DNA from: Dyella sp. A6
GTDB taxonomy: Bacteria > Pseudomonadota > Gammaproteobacteria > Xanthomonadales > Rhodanobacteraceae
DNA length: 64,000 bases
Reading direction: 5' to 3'
Assembly: GCF_036320485.1 (NCBI RefSeq)
Contig: NZ_CP132911.1
Location: forward strand, 620,001-684,000
Below the pieces are notes generated by a model that was not told the origin of the DNA, did no database searches, and was given only the letters and a program-made list of their open reading frames with translations. The position numbers and the translations under genes are program-made. Every line of letters begins with the position of its first letter. The first letter of the stretch is position 1. Positions 38,268 through 47,630 of the stretch are shown here, piece after piece.

Positions 38268-38480
38268 ATGAACATCGATCGTTTCGTACTTGGCTTTGCT
38301 GGCAGCGTCGTACTTCTCAGCGTGGCGCTGGCGCACTTCGTGTCACCCTGGTGGCTGTTGCTGACCCTGTTCGTCGGCGCCAATCTGTTGCAGTCGGCCT
38401 TCACCGGCTTTTGCCCGCTGGCCATGGTGCTTGCCAAGGTTGGGGTGCGCTCGGGCTGTGCCTTCCCTTCGCGCAAGTGA
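38268..38480 (+). CDS. DUF2892 (YgaP-like) small inner-membrane protein
   Basis: A 70-residue protein with two hydrophobic helices (about residues 7-24 and 28-45) and the DUF2892 pattern MNIDRFVLGFAGSVVLLSVA, then FTGFCPLAMVLAKVG. The domain is the membrane part of YgaP, often fused to a rhodanese, and is frequent in sulfur-stress gene clusters. Conserved Cys49 sits in GFCPL. The ATG at 38268 directly follows an in-frame GTG; a GAGGT ribosome-binding site precedes it. It is the first gene of the RND-OsmC operon. Confidence 0.85.
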   Translation: MNIDRFVLGFAGSVVLLSVALAHFVSPWWLLLTLFVGANLLQSAFTGFCPLAMVLAKVGVRSGCAFPSRK

Positions 38481-38508
38481 ATCAACCCGAGCCGACCGGA
38501 ACCCTGCC

Positions 38509-39591
38509 GTGAAAAACGCTTACCGAATCCTCTGGCCGACCTTCTGTGCCGTGCTGCTGGCCGCCTGTGGCGGCAAGCAGCCTGCGCCAGCGTCGACAAC
38601 AGCCAAGCCACCGCTGGCCTCGATGGTCGTGCGTGCCGACGAAGGCCCCAGCCAGCAGATCTGGGACGGCACGGTGCAGGCCGTCAACTCGGCCGTGCTC
38701 ACGGCGCAGACCGACGCCCGTGTGCTGGCGCTGCCGTATGACGTCAACGACGTGGTGCCGGCGGGCGCGGTGCTGGTGCGTTTCACCAATGTCGAGCAGA
38801 AGTCGGCCGCGCGTGCAGCCCAGGCACAGATCGCATCGGCCAAGGCCGACTACGTCAATGCCCAGGCGAACTACCAGCGCCTGGCGGCGATCTACCCGCA
38901 GGGCTATGTTTCCAAGGCGGCGTATGACCAGGCGCTGGCTCAGCGCAACGCGGCCAAGGCGTCACTGGATGCGGCCCAGGCGCAGTGGCGCGAGGCCGGG
39001 CAGGCCGAGAAATACACCGAGGTACGCGCGCCGTATGCCGGCGTGATCACCAAACGCTATGTCCAGGTGGGCGAGGCGGTGACCGGTCCGCCGTTCGCGC
39101 AACAGTTGATCGGGCTGGCATCGCTGAAGGACCTGCGGGTGGATGTGAAAGCGCCGCAGAGCGTGGCCGATTCGATCCGCCGCTACGGCTCTGCCGAGAT
39201 CGTGCTCGATGGTGGAAAGAAGACGCTGGCGGCCAGCAAGGTCACGGTGTTCCCGTACGCCGACCCGGCCACACACACCTTCAGCGTGCGGCTGGATCTT
39301 GCCGGTGACCATCCCGGTCTCTATCCGGGCATGACGGTCAAGGTGGCTTTCGCGACCGGCGATGCCCGGCGCCTGCTGGTGCCGCTGAGTGCGCTGGTCC
39401 AGCGTGGCGAACTGCAGGGTGTGTATGTGATCGACGGCGACCATGTCTCGCTGCGCCAGGTGCGCACGGGCGACGTGAGCGGCGACAGCATCCAGGTGCT
39501 GGCCGGGCTGGAAGGTGGCGAACACATCGCGACCGATCCCGACGCGGCCGTGCGCTGGCTGATCGAGCAACGCCGCAAGGAAGCGCGATGA
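38509..39591 (+). CDS. RND efflux periplasmic adaptor (membrane fusion lipoprotein)
   Basis: A 360-residue HlyD/MFP-type adaptor. The N-terminus is a lipoprotein signal with lipobox LLAAC. A split lipoyl domain (TDARVLALPYDVNDVVPAGA and the later VRAPYAGVITKRYVQVGEAV) flanks an alpha-helical hairpin at about residues 100-165. Beta-barrel and membrane-proximal parts follow. It links the inner-membrane pump to an outer-membrane channel. The start is a GTG at 38509, 28 bases after the DUF2892 stop; the frame extending to 38431 lies in the preceding gene. The stop overlaps the pump gene as ATGA. Confidence 0.93.
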   Translation: MKNAYRILWPTFCAVLLAACGGKQPAPASTTAKPPLASMVVRADEGPSQQIWDGTVQAVNSAVLTAQTDARVLALPYDVNDVVPAGAVLVRFTNVEQKSAARAAQAQIASAKADYVNAQANYQRLAAIYPQGYVSKAAYDQALAQRNAAKASLDAAQAQWREAGQAEKYTEVRAPYAGVITKRYVQVGEAVTGPPFAQQLIGLASLKDLRVDVKAPQSVADSIRRYGSAEIVLDGGKKTLAASKVTVFPYADPATHTFSVRLDLAGDHPGLYPGMTVKVAFATGDARRLLVPLSALVQRGELQGVYVIDGDHVSLRQVRTGDVSGDSIQVLAGLEGGEHIATDPDAAVRWLIEQRRKEAR

Positions 39592-42500
39592 ACGCGCCCA
39601 GGTTAGGCTTTGCCGGGAGCATTGCCAGGATCTTCCAGTCTTCGCCGCTGACGCCGATCCTGGCGGTGGCGGCCCTGCTGCTGGGCCTGACTGCGATGGC
39701 GATCACGCCGCGCGAGGAAGAGCCGCAGATTGACGTGACCATGGCGAATGTCACCGTGCCGTTTCCCGGTGCCGACGTGCACGACGTGGAAAAACTGGTG
39801 ACTTTCCCGCTGGAGCAGAAGTTGTCCGAGCTCAAGGGTATCAAGCACGTCTACTCGGTCAGCCGGCCAGGCGTGTCGATGATCACCGTGGAGTTCAAGG
39901 TGGGCGTACCGCGCCAGACCGCGATCGTGCGCCTGTACAACCAGATCTATCAGAATCGCGATTTCGTGCCGCGTGGCCTGGGCGTGGGACAGCCGTTGAT
40001 CCGTCCGATGGGAATCGACGACGTGCCGGTGATGGCGTTGACGCTGTGGAGCGACCGGCCCGGCGAGGGGCCGACCCAGCTGGCCGAGGTGGCGCATACG
40101 CTGGAGACGGTGCTCAAGCGTGTGCCCGGCACGCGCGATGTCTACACCATCGGTGCGCCCGATCGCGCGGTGGTGGTGCAGCTCGACCCGGCGAAGCTGG
40201 CGTCGTACGGCATGTCGCTGGATGAACTATCGAATGCGCTGAAGGCGGCCAACGTGGTCGCCCAGGCTGGCGACCAGGTCGCGGACAACCGCGACACGCC
40301 GGTGACCGCGGGCACCTTCCTGGCCAGTGCGGCCGATGTGGCGCATCTGGTGATCGGTCTGAAAAACGGCCAGCCGGTCTATCTGTCCGATGTGGCAAAG
40401 GTCCAGCAGGGCGCCGACCTGCCCTCGCGCTATGTCTGGTTCGGCGCGCCGGCTGACCGGGCCGGCCCCGCCACCGGCAATGCGCCGGCCGTGACCATCG
40501 CCATCGCCAAGAAGGCCGGCAGCAATGCGGCCGACATCACCCGGGCGATCCGCGAGCGCCTGAAGGCGATGAAAGACGTGGACATTCCTGCCGGCGTGCA
40601 TGTGGCGGTCACCCGCGACTACGGCCTCACGGCCACCGCCAAGGCCGATGGCCTGCTGCTGCACCTGCTGCTTGCCGCCCTGTCGGTGGTGTTGCTGGTG
40701 GTGCTGGCGCTGGGCTGGCGCGAAGGCATCGTGGTGGGCAGTGCGGTCATCATCACGCTGGCGCTGACCCTGTTCGCCTCCTGGGCGATGGGGTTCACCA
40801 TCAACCGGGTGTCGCTGTTCGCGCTGATTTTCTCGATCGGCATCCTGGTCGACGATGCGATCGTGGTGGTGGAGAACATCCACCGGCACATGGCGCTGGG
40901 TGGACGCAGCCTGCGCGAGGCGATTCCCGAGGCGGTGAGCGAAGTCGGCGGGCCGACCATCCTGGCGACCTTCACGGTGATCGCCGCGCTGCTGCCGATG
41001 GCGTTCGTGTCCGGCCTGATGGGGCCGTACATGCGGCCGATCCCGATCAATGCGTCGGCCGGCATGCTGCTGTCACTGGCGGTCGCCCTGGCCGTGACGC
41101 CCTGGCTGGCGCTGCGCCTGCTTCGGCACGAGCCTCACCATGCGGCCGACGATACGCAGGGCGGCGCACGTCACGAAGCCGCGGGCGGTCGCCTGCTGCG
41201 CCTGTTCCAGCGGGTGATGCGTCCCTTCATCGACGGTGGTCGGGCACGGCGCAACCGTCGCCTGCTGTTCGCGGCGGTGGGGCTGCTGGTGCTCGCCTCG
41301 GTCGGGCTGGTGGTAGTGAAGGCGGTGGTGCTGAAGATGCTGCCGTTCGACAACAAGTCCGAATTCCAGCTGGTGGTGGACATGCCCGAAGGCAGCACGC
41401 TCCAGCGCACCAACCAGCTGCTGCACGACCTGGCCGCCCAGGTGGCGAAAATTCCGGAAGTGAAGGACTGGCAGGGTTATGCGGGCACCGCCTCGCCGAT
41501 CACCTTCAATGGTCTGGTGCGGCAGTACTACCTGCGCCAGGGACCGCTGGTCGGCGACCTGCAGGTGAACCTGGTCGACAAGGACCAGCGTCACCGGCAG
41601 AGCCACGAAATCGCGTTGGCTGCGCGACCCGCACTGGCGAAGATCGCGGCCCGCTACGGCGCCTCGCTGAAGGTGGTGGAAGTACCACCGGGGCCGCCGG
41701 TCATGGCGCCGATCGTGGCCGAGGTGTACGGACCCGACTACCGCACGATCCGTAAGGTGGCGCTGGGGCTGGAGAAGGTGTTCCGCAGCACGCCGGACAT
41801 CGTCGACGTGGACACTAGCGTGGAATCGGATTCGCCGCGCAGGATCGTCGTCGTCGATCGTGCCCGGGCGGCGCGTCTGGGGTTGACCCAGGCAGGCATT
41901 GTGCAGGCGTTGCGCACAGCCTTGTCCGGCGATGACGCGACCTATCTGATGGATGGCCACGCGAAGTACGCCGTGCCGGTGCGACTGCGCCTGCCGGCGG
42001 GGGACCAGGCGTCGATGAGTCAGTTGCTGGCCCTGCGCGTACGTGCGCAGAGCGGTGCGCTAGTGCCGCTCTCCGAGGTGGTCAAGGTGGTGTCCGCAAA
42101 CTGGGAGAAGGCGATCTATCACAAGGATCTGCTGCCCTATGCCACCGTCACCGGCGACGATGCAGGTGCCGTCGACAGCCCGCTCTACGGCATGTTCAAT
42201 CTGGTCGGCAAGCTCGATCACGAGAAGATCGCCGGGCACACCGTGAGCCAGTATTTCATTTCGCCGCCGAAGAGTACCGCTGGCGTCTCGGTGAAATGGG
42301 ACGGCGAGTGGCAGATCACCTACGAAACGTTCCGCGACATGGGGCTGGCCTACATGGGTGGTCTGGTGCTGATCTATCTGCTGGTGGTCGGCCAGTTCAA
42401 GAGTTACGTGGTGCCGTTGATCATCATGGCGCCGATCCCGCTGACCGTGATCGGCGTGATGCCCGGGCATGCGCTGGTCGGCGCGCAGTTCACCGCCACC

Positions 42501-42833
42501 TCGATGATCGGCATGATCGCGCTGGCCGGCATCATCGTGCGCAACTCGATCCTGCTGATCGACTTCATCAATCACGCGGTGGCGGCCGGGCGGCCGCTGG
42601 GCGAGGCGGTGATCGATGCGGCAGCGGTGCGCGCCAAGCCGATCGTGCTGACTGGCGTGGCGGCGATGCTGGGTGGCTTCTTCATCCTCGACGACCCGAT
42701 CTTCCAGGGCCTGGCGGTGTCGCTGATCTTCGGCATCCTGGTGTCGACGGTGCTGACCCTGCTGGTCATTCCGCTGCTTTACTATGCATGGTTGGCGCGT
42801 AGCCGGCGCCGTCATCCAGGAGCAGACACATGA
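39588..42833 (+). CDS. RND-family inner-membrane efflux pump
   Basis: A 1081-residue proton-driven pump of the AcrB/HAE-1 superfamily with 12 predicted membrane helices and two large periplasmic loops. Helix 4 carries the proton-relay acids in GILVDDAIVVVENI. The duplicated half has TSMIGMIALAGIIVRNSILL, as in many Xanthomonadal RND pumps. Substrate cannot be told from sequence. Its regulation by a BigR-like operator and the trailing osmC gene suggest export of a sulfur-stress product or a thiol-reactive compound, which is inference. ATGA overlaps join it to both neighbours. Confidence 0.95.
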   Translation: MNAPRLGFAGSIARIFQSSPLTPILAVAALLLGLTAMAITPREEEPQIDVTMANVTVPFPGADVHDVEKLVTFPLEQKLSELKGIKHVYSVSRPGVSMITVEFKVGVPRQTAIVRLYNQIYQNRDFVPRGLGVGQPLIRPMGIDDVPVMALTLWSDRPGEGPTQLAEVAHTLETVLKRVPGTRDVYTIGAPDRAVVVQLDPAKLASYGMSLDELSNALKAANVVAQAGDQVADNRDTPVTAGTFLASAADVAHLVIGLKNGQPVYLSDVAKVQQGADLPSRYVWFGAPADRAGPATGNAPAVTIAIAKKAGSNAADITRAIRERLKAMKDVDIPAGVHVAVTRDYGLTATAKADGLLLHLLLAALSVVLLVVLALGWREGIVVGSAVIITLALTLFASWAMGFTINRVSLFALIFSIGILVDDAIVVVENIHRHMALGGRSLREAIPEAVSEVGGPTILATFTVIAALLPMAFVSGLMGPYMRPIPINASAGMLLSLAVALAVTPWLALRLLRHEPHHAADDTQGGARHEAAGGRLLRLFQRVMRPFIDGGRARRNRRLLFAAVGLLVLASVGLVVVKAVVLKMLPFDNKSEFQLVVDMPEGSTLQRTNQLLHDLAAQVAKIPEVKDWQGYAGTASPITFNGLVRQYYLRQGPLVGDLQVNLVDKDQRHRQSHEIALAARPALAKIAARYGASLKVVEVPPGPPVMAPIVAEVYGPDYRTIRKVALGLEKVFRSTPDIVDVDTSVESDSPRRIVVVDRARAARLGLTQAGIVQALRTALSGDDATYLMDGHAKYAVPVRLRLPAGDQASMSQLLALRVRAQSGALVPLSEVVKVVSANWEKAIYHKDLLPYATVTGDDAGAVDSPLYGMFNLVGKLDHEKIAGHTVSQYFISPPKSTAGVSVKWDGEWQITYETFRDMGLAYMGGLVLIYLLVVGQFKSYVVPLIIMAPIPLTVIGVMPGHALVGAQFTATSMIGMIALAGIIVRNSILLIDFINHAVAAGRPLGEAVIDAAAVRAKPIVLTGVAAMLGGFFILDDPIFQGLAVSLIFGILVSTVLTLLVIPLLYYAWLARSRRRHPGADT

Positions 42834-43294
42834 GTGACGAGCAGACGGTCGAGCTGAGCCTTGACCAGGTGTCCGATTACGAATTCCGGGTGCGCTTCGA
42901 CGGCACCTCGGTGCCCGATCTGGCGACCGACGAGTCCGAGCCGCTGGGGCATGGTGCGGGGCCGAATCCCTCGCGGCTGCTGACGGCCGCCGTGGCCAAC
43001 TGCCTGTGCGCCAGCCTGCTGTTCGCCCTGCGCAAGTTCAAGAACGAGCCGGACGAGCTGTCGGCCAAGGCACGGGCCACCCTGCAGCGCAACGAGCATG
43101 GCCGCTGGCGTGTAGTGCATATCACCGTCGACCTGAAGCTGGGCGATGCAGCGGCCGCGCTCGAACACATGGACCGTGTGATGAGCCAGTTCGAGGATTT
43201 CTGCATCGTCACCGAAAGTGTGCGCCAGGGCATCAAGGTCGCCGTCAACGTGCAGGACGCGGACGGTGTGCTGGTGCATAGCGGCGAGGCCTGA
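42830..43294 (+). CDS. OsmC-family peroxiredoxin-like protein
   Basis: A 154-residue OsmC/Ohr-fold protein. The two catalytic-type cysteines are present in NCLCASL (Cys58, with Cys60 also there) and in FEDFCIVTESV (Cys125). OsmC proteins reduce organic or lipid hydroperoxides, and some act on persulfides or sulfane sulfur. Here it is the last gene of the DUF2892-RND operon, joined to the pump by ATGA. Confidence 0.93.
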   Translation: MSDEQTVELSLDQVSDYEFRVRFDGTSVPDLATDESEPLGHGAGPNPSRLLTAAVANCLCASLLFALRKFKNEPDELSAKARATLQRNEHGRWRVVHITVDLKLGDAAAALEHMDRVMSQFEDFCIVTESVRQGIKVAVNVQDADGVLVHSGEA

Positions 43295-43410
43295 GCGGGC
43301 AGGGCGGTCGCGCACGTCCGCGCCGCATGGCGAGGGCGGCATGCCCGCGAGCGATCAGGTGTCACGATGGCTGTGGCAACATGCGCGGCTTGGTTTTCGC
43401 CGCCCATCGG

Positions 43411-44232
43411 ATGTTCGCAATGCCCTTACTGCGTCGTATCGCCCTGATCCTTTTCGTTGCCCTGCTGGTCGTGCCGGCGGCACAGGCCTGGGGGCCGCTG
43501 GGCCACAGCATCGTTGCCGCACTGGCCCAGCGTCAGCTGAGTCCCGCGGCCGAAGCCGAGGTCGAGCATCTGCTGTCGCTCGACCACGTGCACGACCTGG
43601 CCGCGATTGCCAGCTGGCCCGACGAGATCCGCAACATCCCGGATGACCAGGTGCTGTGGAAGCAGACGCGTCGCCTGCATTACATCAACTTCCATGGCGG
43701 CCCCAGGTGCGATTACGTGCCTCCACGTGATTGCCGCGACGGCGAATGCGTGGTGGCTGCCTTGTCGCATTACGTCAGGATACTGGGTGACCGCTCGCAA
43801 CCGGATCGTGTGCGGCTGCAGGCGCTGAAGTTCGTGGTGCACTTCGTCGGCGACATCCACCAGCCGCTGCATGCCGGTTATCGCGATGACCTCGGCGGCA
43901 ACAAGTTCCAGGTCCAGTTCGAGGGCCAGGGCAGCAACCTGCATCGCGTGTGGGACTCGGGCATGCTGGAGACGCGCGGACTCGGCTGGCGCGCGTACGC
44001 GCGCCGCCTGCGTGCGGAGGGGCCGGTGAAGCTGCCGCCCGCGATCGCGCCGCTGGACAACCCCTATGCACAGTGGGCCGAAGAATCCTGCCGCATCAGC
44101 AGGGACATCTATCCGTCCAGACATGTGATTGGCCAGGCCTATGTAAATGCTGAACTGCCGGTGGCCGAGCGCCAGTTGCGCATTGCTGGGCGGCGTCTGG
44201 CCGAGGTGCTCAATATCGCGCTGGGAAATTGA
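43411..44232 (+). CDS. S1/P1-type nuclease, exported
   Basis: A 273-residue zinc-dependent nuclease with a signal peptide ending AAQA, so that mature Trp1 (Trp27) is a metal ligand as in P1 nuclease. Other ligands are visible: His in GPLGHS, Asp in SWPDEIR, His in RLHYINF, His/Asp/His in VHFVGDIHQPLHAG and His/Asp in NLHRVWDSGM. It should cleave single-stranded DNA or RNA outside the cytoplasm, perhaps for phosphate or nucleoside scavenging. Several in-frame ATGs lie at 43327-43420; 43411 gives the most normal signal peptide, but no strong ribosome-binding site decides it. Confidence 0.92.
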   Translation: MFAMPLLRRIALILFVALLVVPAAQAWGPLGHSIVAALAQRQLSPAAEAEVEHLLSLDHVHDLAAIASWPDEIRNIPDDQVLWKQTRRLHYINFHGGPRCDYVPPRDCRDGECVVAALSHYVRILGDRSQPDRVRLQALKFVVHFVGDIHQPLHAGYRDDLGGNKFQVQFEGQGSNLHRVWDSGMLETRGLGWRAYARRLRAEGPVKLPPAIAPLDNPYAQWAEESCRISRDIYPSRHVIGQAYVNAELPVAERQLRIAGRRLAEVLNIALGN

Positions 44233-44305
44233 TGCCAAACGCGCGCGTATGCGTCTCTGCTCTGATAGGCTGGTCGTTCGATCAACGACTATCAAATCTG
44301 GCCAG

Positions 44306-45781
44306 ATGACAAACGAAACCCAGAGCCGCCGCACCCGCATCGTCGCCACCCTCGGTCCTGCCACCGATGCGCCGGGGATGCTCGAGAGAATCATCGTCGA
44401 GGGCGTGGACGTGGTGCGCCTCAATCTTTCCCACGGCCAGCCCGATGATCACCGGGCGCGCGCGGCGGCGGTGCGCAAGGCGGCGGCGGATGTCGGGCGC
44501 GAGGTCGGCATCCTGGCCGACCTGCAGGGTCCGAAGATCCGCATCGAGCGTTTCGCCAATGGCCCGATCGAACTGAAAGCCGGCGACCACTTCGTGCTGG
44601 ACTGTTCGCCCGGCGCGCCGGTCGGCGACATCCACCGCGTGGGTGTGAGCTACCACGAGCTGCCCCGCGACGTGAAGGTGGGCGACGTGCTGCTGCTGGA
44701 CGACGGCCTGGTGGCGATGACCGTGCAGGATGTGGTCGGTGCCGAGGTCCGCTGCGAAGTGACGGTGGCCGGCAAGCTGTCCGACCGCAAGGGCCTCAAT
44801 CGCCAGGGCGGCGGCCTCTCGGTTTCGGCGCTGTCCGACAAGGACCGGGCCGACATCAAGCTCGCCGCCGAGATCGGCGCGGACTTTCTTGCGGTTTCCT
44901 TCGTGCGCTCGGCCGCGGACATGCACGAGGCGCGCCGCCTGCTGCACGAGGCCGGTGGCGACGCCGCGCTGGTGTCCAAGATCGAGCGTGCCGATGCGAT
45001 CCCCGTGCTGGGCGAGATCATCGATGCGTCCGACGTGGTGATGGTGGCGCGTGGCGACCTGGGTGTGGAAATCGGTGACGCCGAGCTGCCGGGTTTGCAG
45101 AAGAAGATCATTCGCGAGACGATCGAGCGTAACCGCGCGGTGATCACCGCCACCCAGATGCTGCAGTCGATGGTGCGTTCGCCGATCCCGACCCGTGCCG
45201 AGGTGCTGGACGTGGCCAACGCGGTGATCGACGGTACCGACGCGGTGATGCTGTCGGAAGAATCGGCCGCCGGTGCGCATCCGGACAAGGCGGTGGCCGC
45301 GCTGGCCCGCATCTGCCTGGGCGCCGAGCGCCAGTTTGAGCCGAAAGACGACTACTCCACCGCCGACCACCGGCTGGACCGTACCGACCAGGCGATCGCG
45401 CTGGCGTCGATGGTGCTGGCCGGCCGGCTCGGCGTGCGCGCGATCGTGGCGCTGACCGAGTCCGGTGCGACTGCGCAGTGGCTGTCGCGTTACCGCAGCT
45501 CGGTGCCGATCTATGGCCTGTCGCCGTTCGCGGCGGCACGCCGTCGCATGCTGCTGTTGCGTGACGTGCGCCCGGTGGCGTTCAGCCATGCCGACAAGCA
45601 GAGCATGGCGGCTTCGACCCGTGCGGCGGTCCAGCTGCTGTTCGAGCAGGGCCGGCTGGCCGAGGGCGACCGCGTCGTGATCACCTATGGCGACCGGGTG
45701 GGCCATGTCGGTGGCACCAACACGCTGAAACTGCTTTCGGTGGGTGCCGACGGCGTCGTCGACAGCGTGCGTTCGCTCTGA
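44306..45781 (+). CDS. pyk: Pyruvate kinase
   Basis: A 491-residue glycolytic enzyme that makes ATP and pyruvate from phosphoenolpyruvate. Motifs include TLGPATDAPGML and VRLNLSHGQPDDHR near the N-terminus, the catalytic LVSKIERADAIPVL, and MVARGDLGVEI. It has the C-terminal regulatory domain. The start chosen is the ATG at 44306 (MTNETQ); the frame is open upstream to 44147 inside the nuclease gene. A GC-rich imperfect hairpin follows the stop without a T-run. Confidence 0.97.
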   Translation: MTNETQSRRTRIVATLGPATDAPGMLERIIVEGVDVVRLNLSHGQPDDHRARAAAVRKAAADVGREVGILADLQGPKIRIERFANGPIELKAGDHFVLDCSPGAPVGDIHRVGVSYHELPRDVKVGDVLLLDDGLVAMTVQDVVGAEVRCEVTVAGKLSDRKGLNRQGGGLSVSALSDKDRADIKLAAEIGADFLAVSFVRSAADMHEARRLLHEAGGDAALVSKIERADAIPVLGEIIDASDVVMVARGDLGVEIGDAELPGLQKKIIRETIERNRAVITATQMLQSMVRSPIPTRAEVLDVANAVIDGTDAVMLSEESAAGAHPDKAVAALARICLGAERQFEPKDDYSTADHRLDRTDQAIALASMVLAGRLGVRAIVALTESGATAQWLSRYRSSVPIYGLSPFAAARRRMLLLRDVRPVAFSHADKQSMAASTRAAVQLLFEQGRLAEGDRVVITYGDRVGHVGGTNTLKLLSVGADGVVDSVRSL

Positions 45782-45979
45782 TCGTCGACCGGGCCGGATA
45801 CCGGCCCGTGGCGGCTTGCGCAGCGGCCCCGCTCCTGGCGTGGGCCGCTTTGCTTTGTGACGACGCTGCCGGGTTATCTCCGCGTCGAGGCCGCAGGCGT
45901 TGTCGATGACGCCGATATCGCACAAGGCGATTAAACTGCGCTCATCGAGTCCCTATCGCATCCGATGCAGGAGATCCGC

Positions 45980-46426
45980 ATGAAGACGAAGTCGTTTCGC
46001 CTCAGCCAGTCGTTGTTGCTGGCCTCCGCCATGCTGTGCGCTGTGCCCGTGCTGGCGCAGGACGCACGCCGGGTGGGGCCGGATAACCTCTACAACTACT
46101 GGATCCGCCTGAATACCAAGGTGGCCGTCACCATGCCCAATAGTGGCAAGAACATGCTCAAGCCGGGCTGCGTGGCAGTCAGCTACATGATCGGCTCCAA
46201 CGGCGTGCCGCAGGACGTGAAAGTGCGCAAGGTCGTTCCCGACAGCGATCTGGGATCGGCGGCGGCCAGCGCAGTGACCAACTTCCGCTTCGGTCCCTCG
46301 CTGAGCAACCGCAACCACGAGCCGATAGCCACCTATTACGTGGTGCCGTTCAATGCGCCGGACGGGGCCGCGGCACAGGCCAAGCTGATGGCGCCGTGCG
46401 CGCTGCCGGGCTATGACCAGGGTTGA
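45980..46426 (+). CDS. Exported protein with TonB C-terminal-like domain
   Basis: A 148-residue protein with a signal peptide (cleavage near VLAQ) and one domain with the TonB C-terminal pattern (GCVAVSYMIGSNGVPQDVKV, then AASAVTNFRFGPS). There is no N-terminal membrane anchor or Pro-rich linker, so it is not a complete TonB. Such small proteins are common in Xanthomonadales and of unknown role. A CAGGAG site precedes the ATG at 45980. Confidence 0.8.
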   Translation: MKTKSFRLSQSLLLASAMLCAVPVLAQDARRVGPDNLYNYWIRLNTKVAVTMPNSGKNMLKPGCVAVSYMIGSNGVPQDVKVRKVVPDSDLGSAAASAVTNFRFGPSLSNRNHEPIATYYVVPFNAPDGAAAQAKLMAPCALPGYDQG

Positions 46427-46550
46427 GGGGCCTGTCCGTGCCGGGGGCACGGGTTCCCGCTAGAATGCGCGCTTTCAGCCTTGCCCACCCCGCGCGGGTG
46501 GCATCCATCCTGCGCGGCCGCTGGCCGCCACTGTTTTTTCGGAGTCGTCC

Positions 46551-47558
46551 ATGAGTATCGAAGATCTCGAAAGCATCGCCCTGGCGATGGTCGCGCCCGG
46601 TAAGGGCATCATCGCCATTGACGAGTCGACCAAGACCATCGGCAAGCGCTTCGAGGCGGTCGGCATCGAGAACACCGAGGAAAATCGCCGTGCCTACCGC
46701 GAACTGCTGCTGACCACGCCGGGCCTGGGCGAGCACATTTCCGGCGCGATCCTGTACGACGAGACGATCCGCCAGTCGACCAAGGACGGCGTGCCGTTCA
46801 CCCAGGTCATGAAGCAGGCCGGCATCATCCCGGGCATCAAGGTGGACAAGGGGCCGGTGCCGCTGGCCGGTTTCCCGGGCGATGTGGTGACCGAGGGCCT
46901 GGACGGCCTGCGCGAGCGTCTGGCCGAGTACGTGAAACTGGGCGCGCAGTTCGCCAAGTGGCGTGCCGTGATCAACATTTCCGACGAAAACCCCAGCTCG
47001 ACCGCGATCGAGGCAAACTGCCACGCGCTGGCGCGCTATGCGGCGCTGTGCCAGGAAGCGGGCCTGGTGCCGATGGTCGAGCCGGAAGTGATCATGGACG
47101 GCGACCACTCCATCGAGGTGAGCTACGAGGTTCACGAGGCCGTGCTGCGCAGCCTGTTCAACGCGCTGTACGAGCAGAACGTGATGCTGGAAGGCACCAT
47201 CCTGAAGGTCAGCATGGTGATCCCGGGCAAGAGCAGCGACGAGCAGGCCAGTGTCGAAGAGGTGGCCGAGGCCACCGTGCGCGTGCTGAAGACCTGCGTG
47301 CCGGCCTCGTTGCCGGGCATCGTGTTCCTCTCCGGTGGCCAGAACGACGAGCAGTCGACCGCCCATCTGAATGCGATGAACCGCATGGGCCCGCACCCGT
47401 GGCCGCTCTCGTTCTCCTATGGCCGAGCCATGCAGCAGGCTGCGCTCAAGCTGTGGAGCAAGGACATCAAGGGCAATGTCGCCGAAGCCCAGAAGACCGT
47501 GCATGCCCGTGCCAAGGACAATGGCCTGGCCGCGCTTGGGCAGTGGAACGGCAAGTAA
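46551..47558 (+). CDS. fba: Class I fructose-bisphosphate aldolase
   Basis: A 335-residue aldolase of the animal-like class I family, cleaving fructose 1,6-bisphosphate to triose phosphates. The Schiff-base Lys219 is in LEGTILKVSMVIPG. IAIDESTKTIGKRF and FLSGGQNDEQSTAHLNAMN are family signatures. Use of a class I enzyme is typical of Xanthomonadales. CGGAG lies upstream of the ATG and a TAGAAT -10-like box near 46461. A terminator follows the stop. Confidence 0.97.
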   Translation: MSIEDLESIALAMVAPGKGIIAIDESTKTIGKRFEAVGIENTEENRRAYRELLLTTPGLGEHISGAILYDETIRQSTKDGVPFTQVMKQAGIIPGIKVDKGPVPLAGFPGDVVTEGLDGLRERLAEYVKLGAQFAKWRAVINISDENPSSTAIEANCHALARYAALCQEAGLVPMVEPEVIMDGDHSIEVSYEVHEAVLRSLFNALYEQNVMLEGTILKVSMVIPGKSSDEQASVEEVAEATVRVLKTCVPASLPGIVFLSGGQNDEQSTAHLNAMNRMGPHPWPLSFSYGRAMQQAALKLWSKDIKGNVAEAQKTVHARAKDNGLAALGQWNGK

Positions 47559-47586
47559 GTCGCTACTGGCGCAAGCCGGTACGAAG

Positions 47587-47610
47587 ACGGGCGCCTTCGG
47601 GCGCCCGTTT
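47587..47610 (+). terminator. Rho-independent terminator of fba
   Basis: Stem ACGGGCGCC/GGCGCCCGT with a UUCG tetraloop followed by TTTCGTTT. It lies 29 bases after the fba stop. On the minus strand it may also help end the beta-barrel transcript. Confidence 0.93.
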
Positions 47611-47630
47611 CGTTTCCGGAACTGGATGGA

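Noticed and set aside
45782..45980. GGGCCGG/CCGGCCC hairpin after pyk as a terminator
   Set aside because: The stem is short and no T-run follows, so I did not list it as a terminator.
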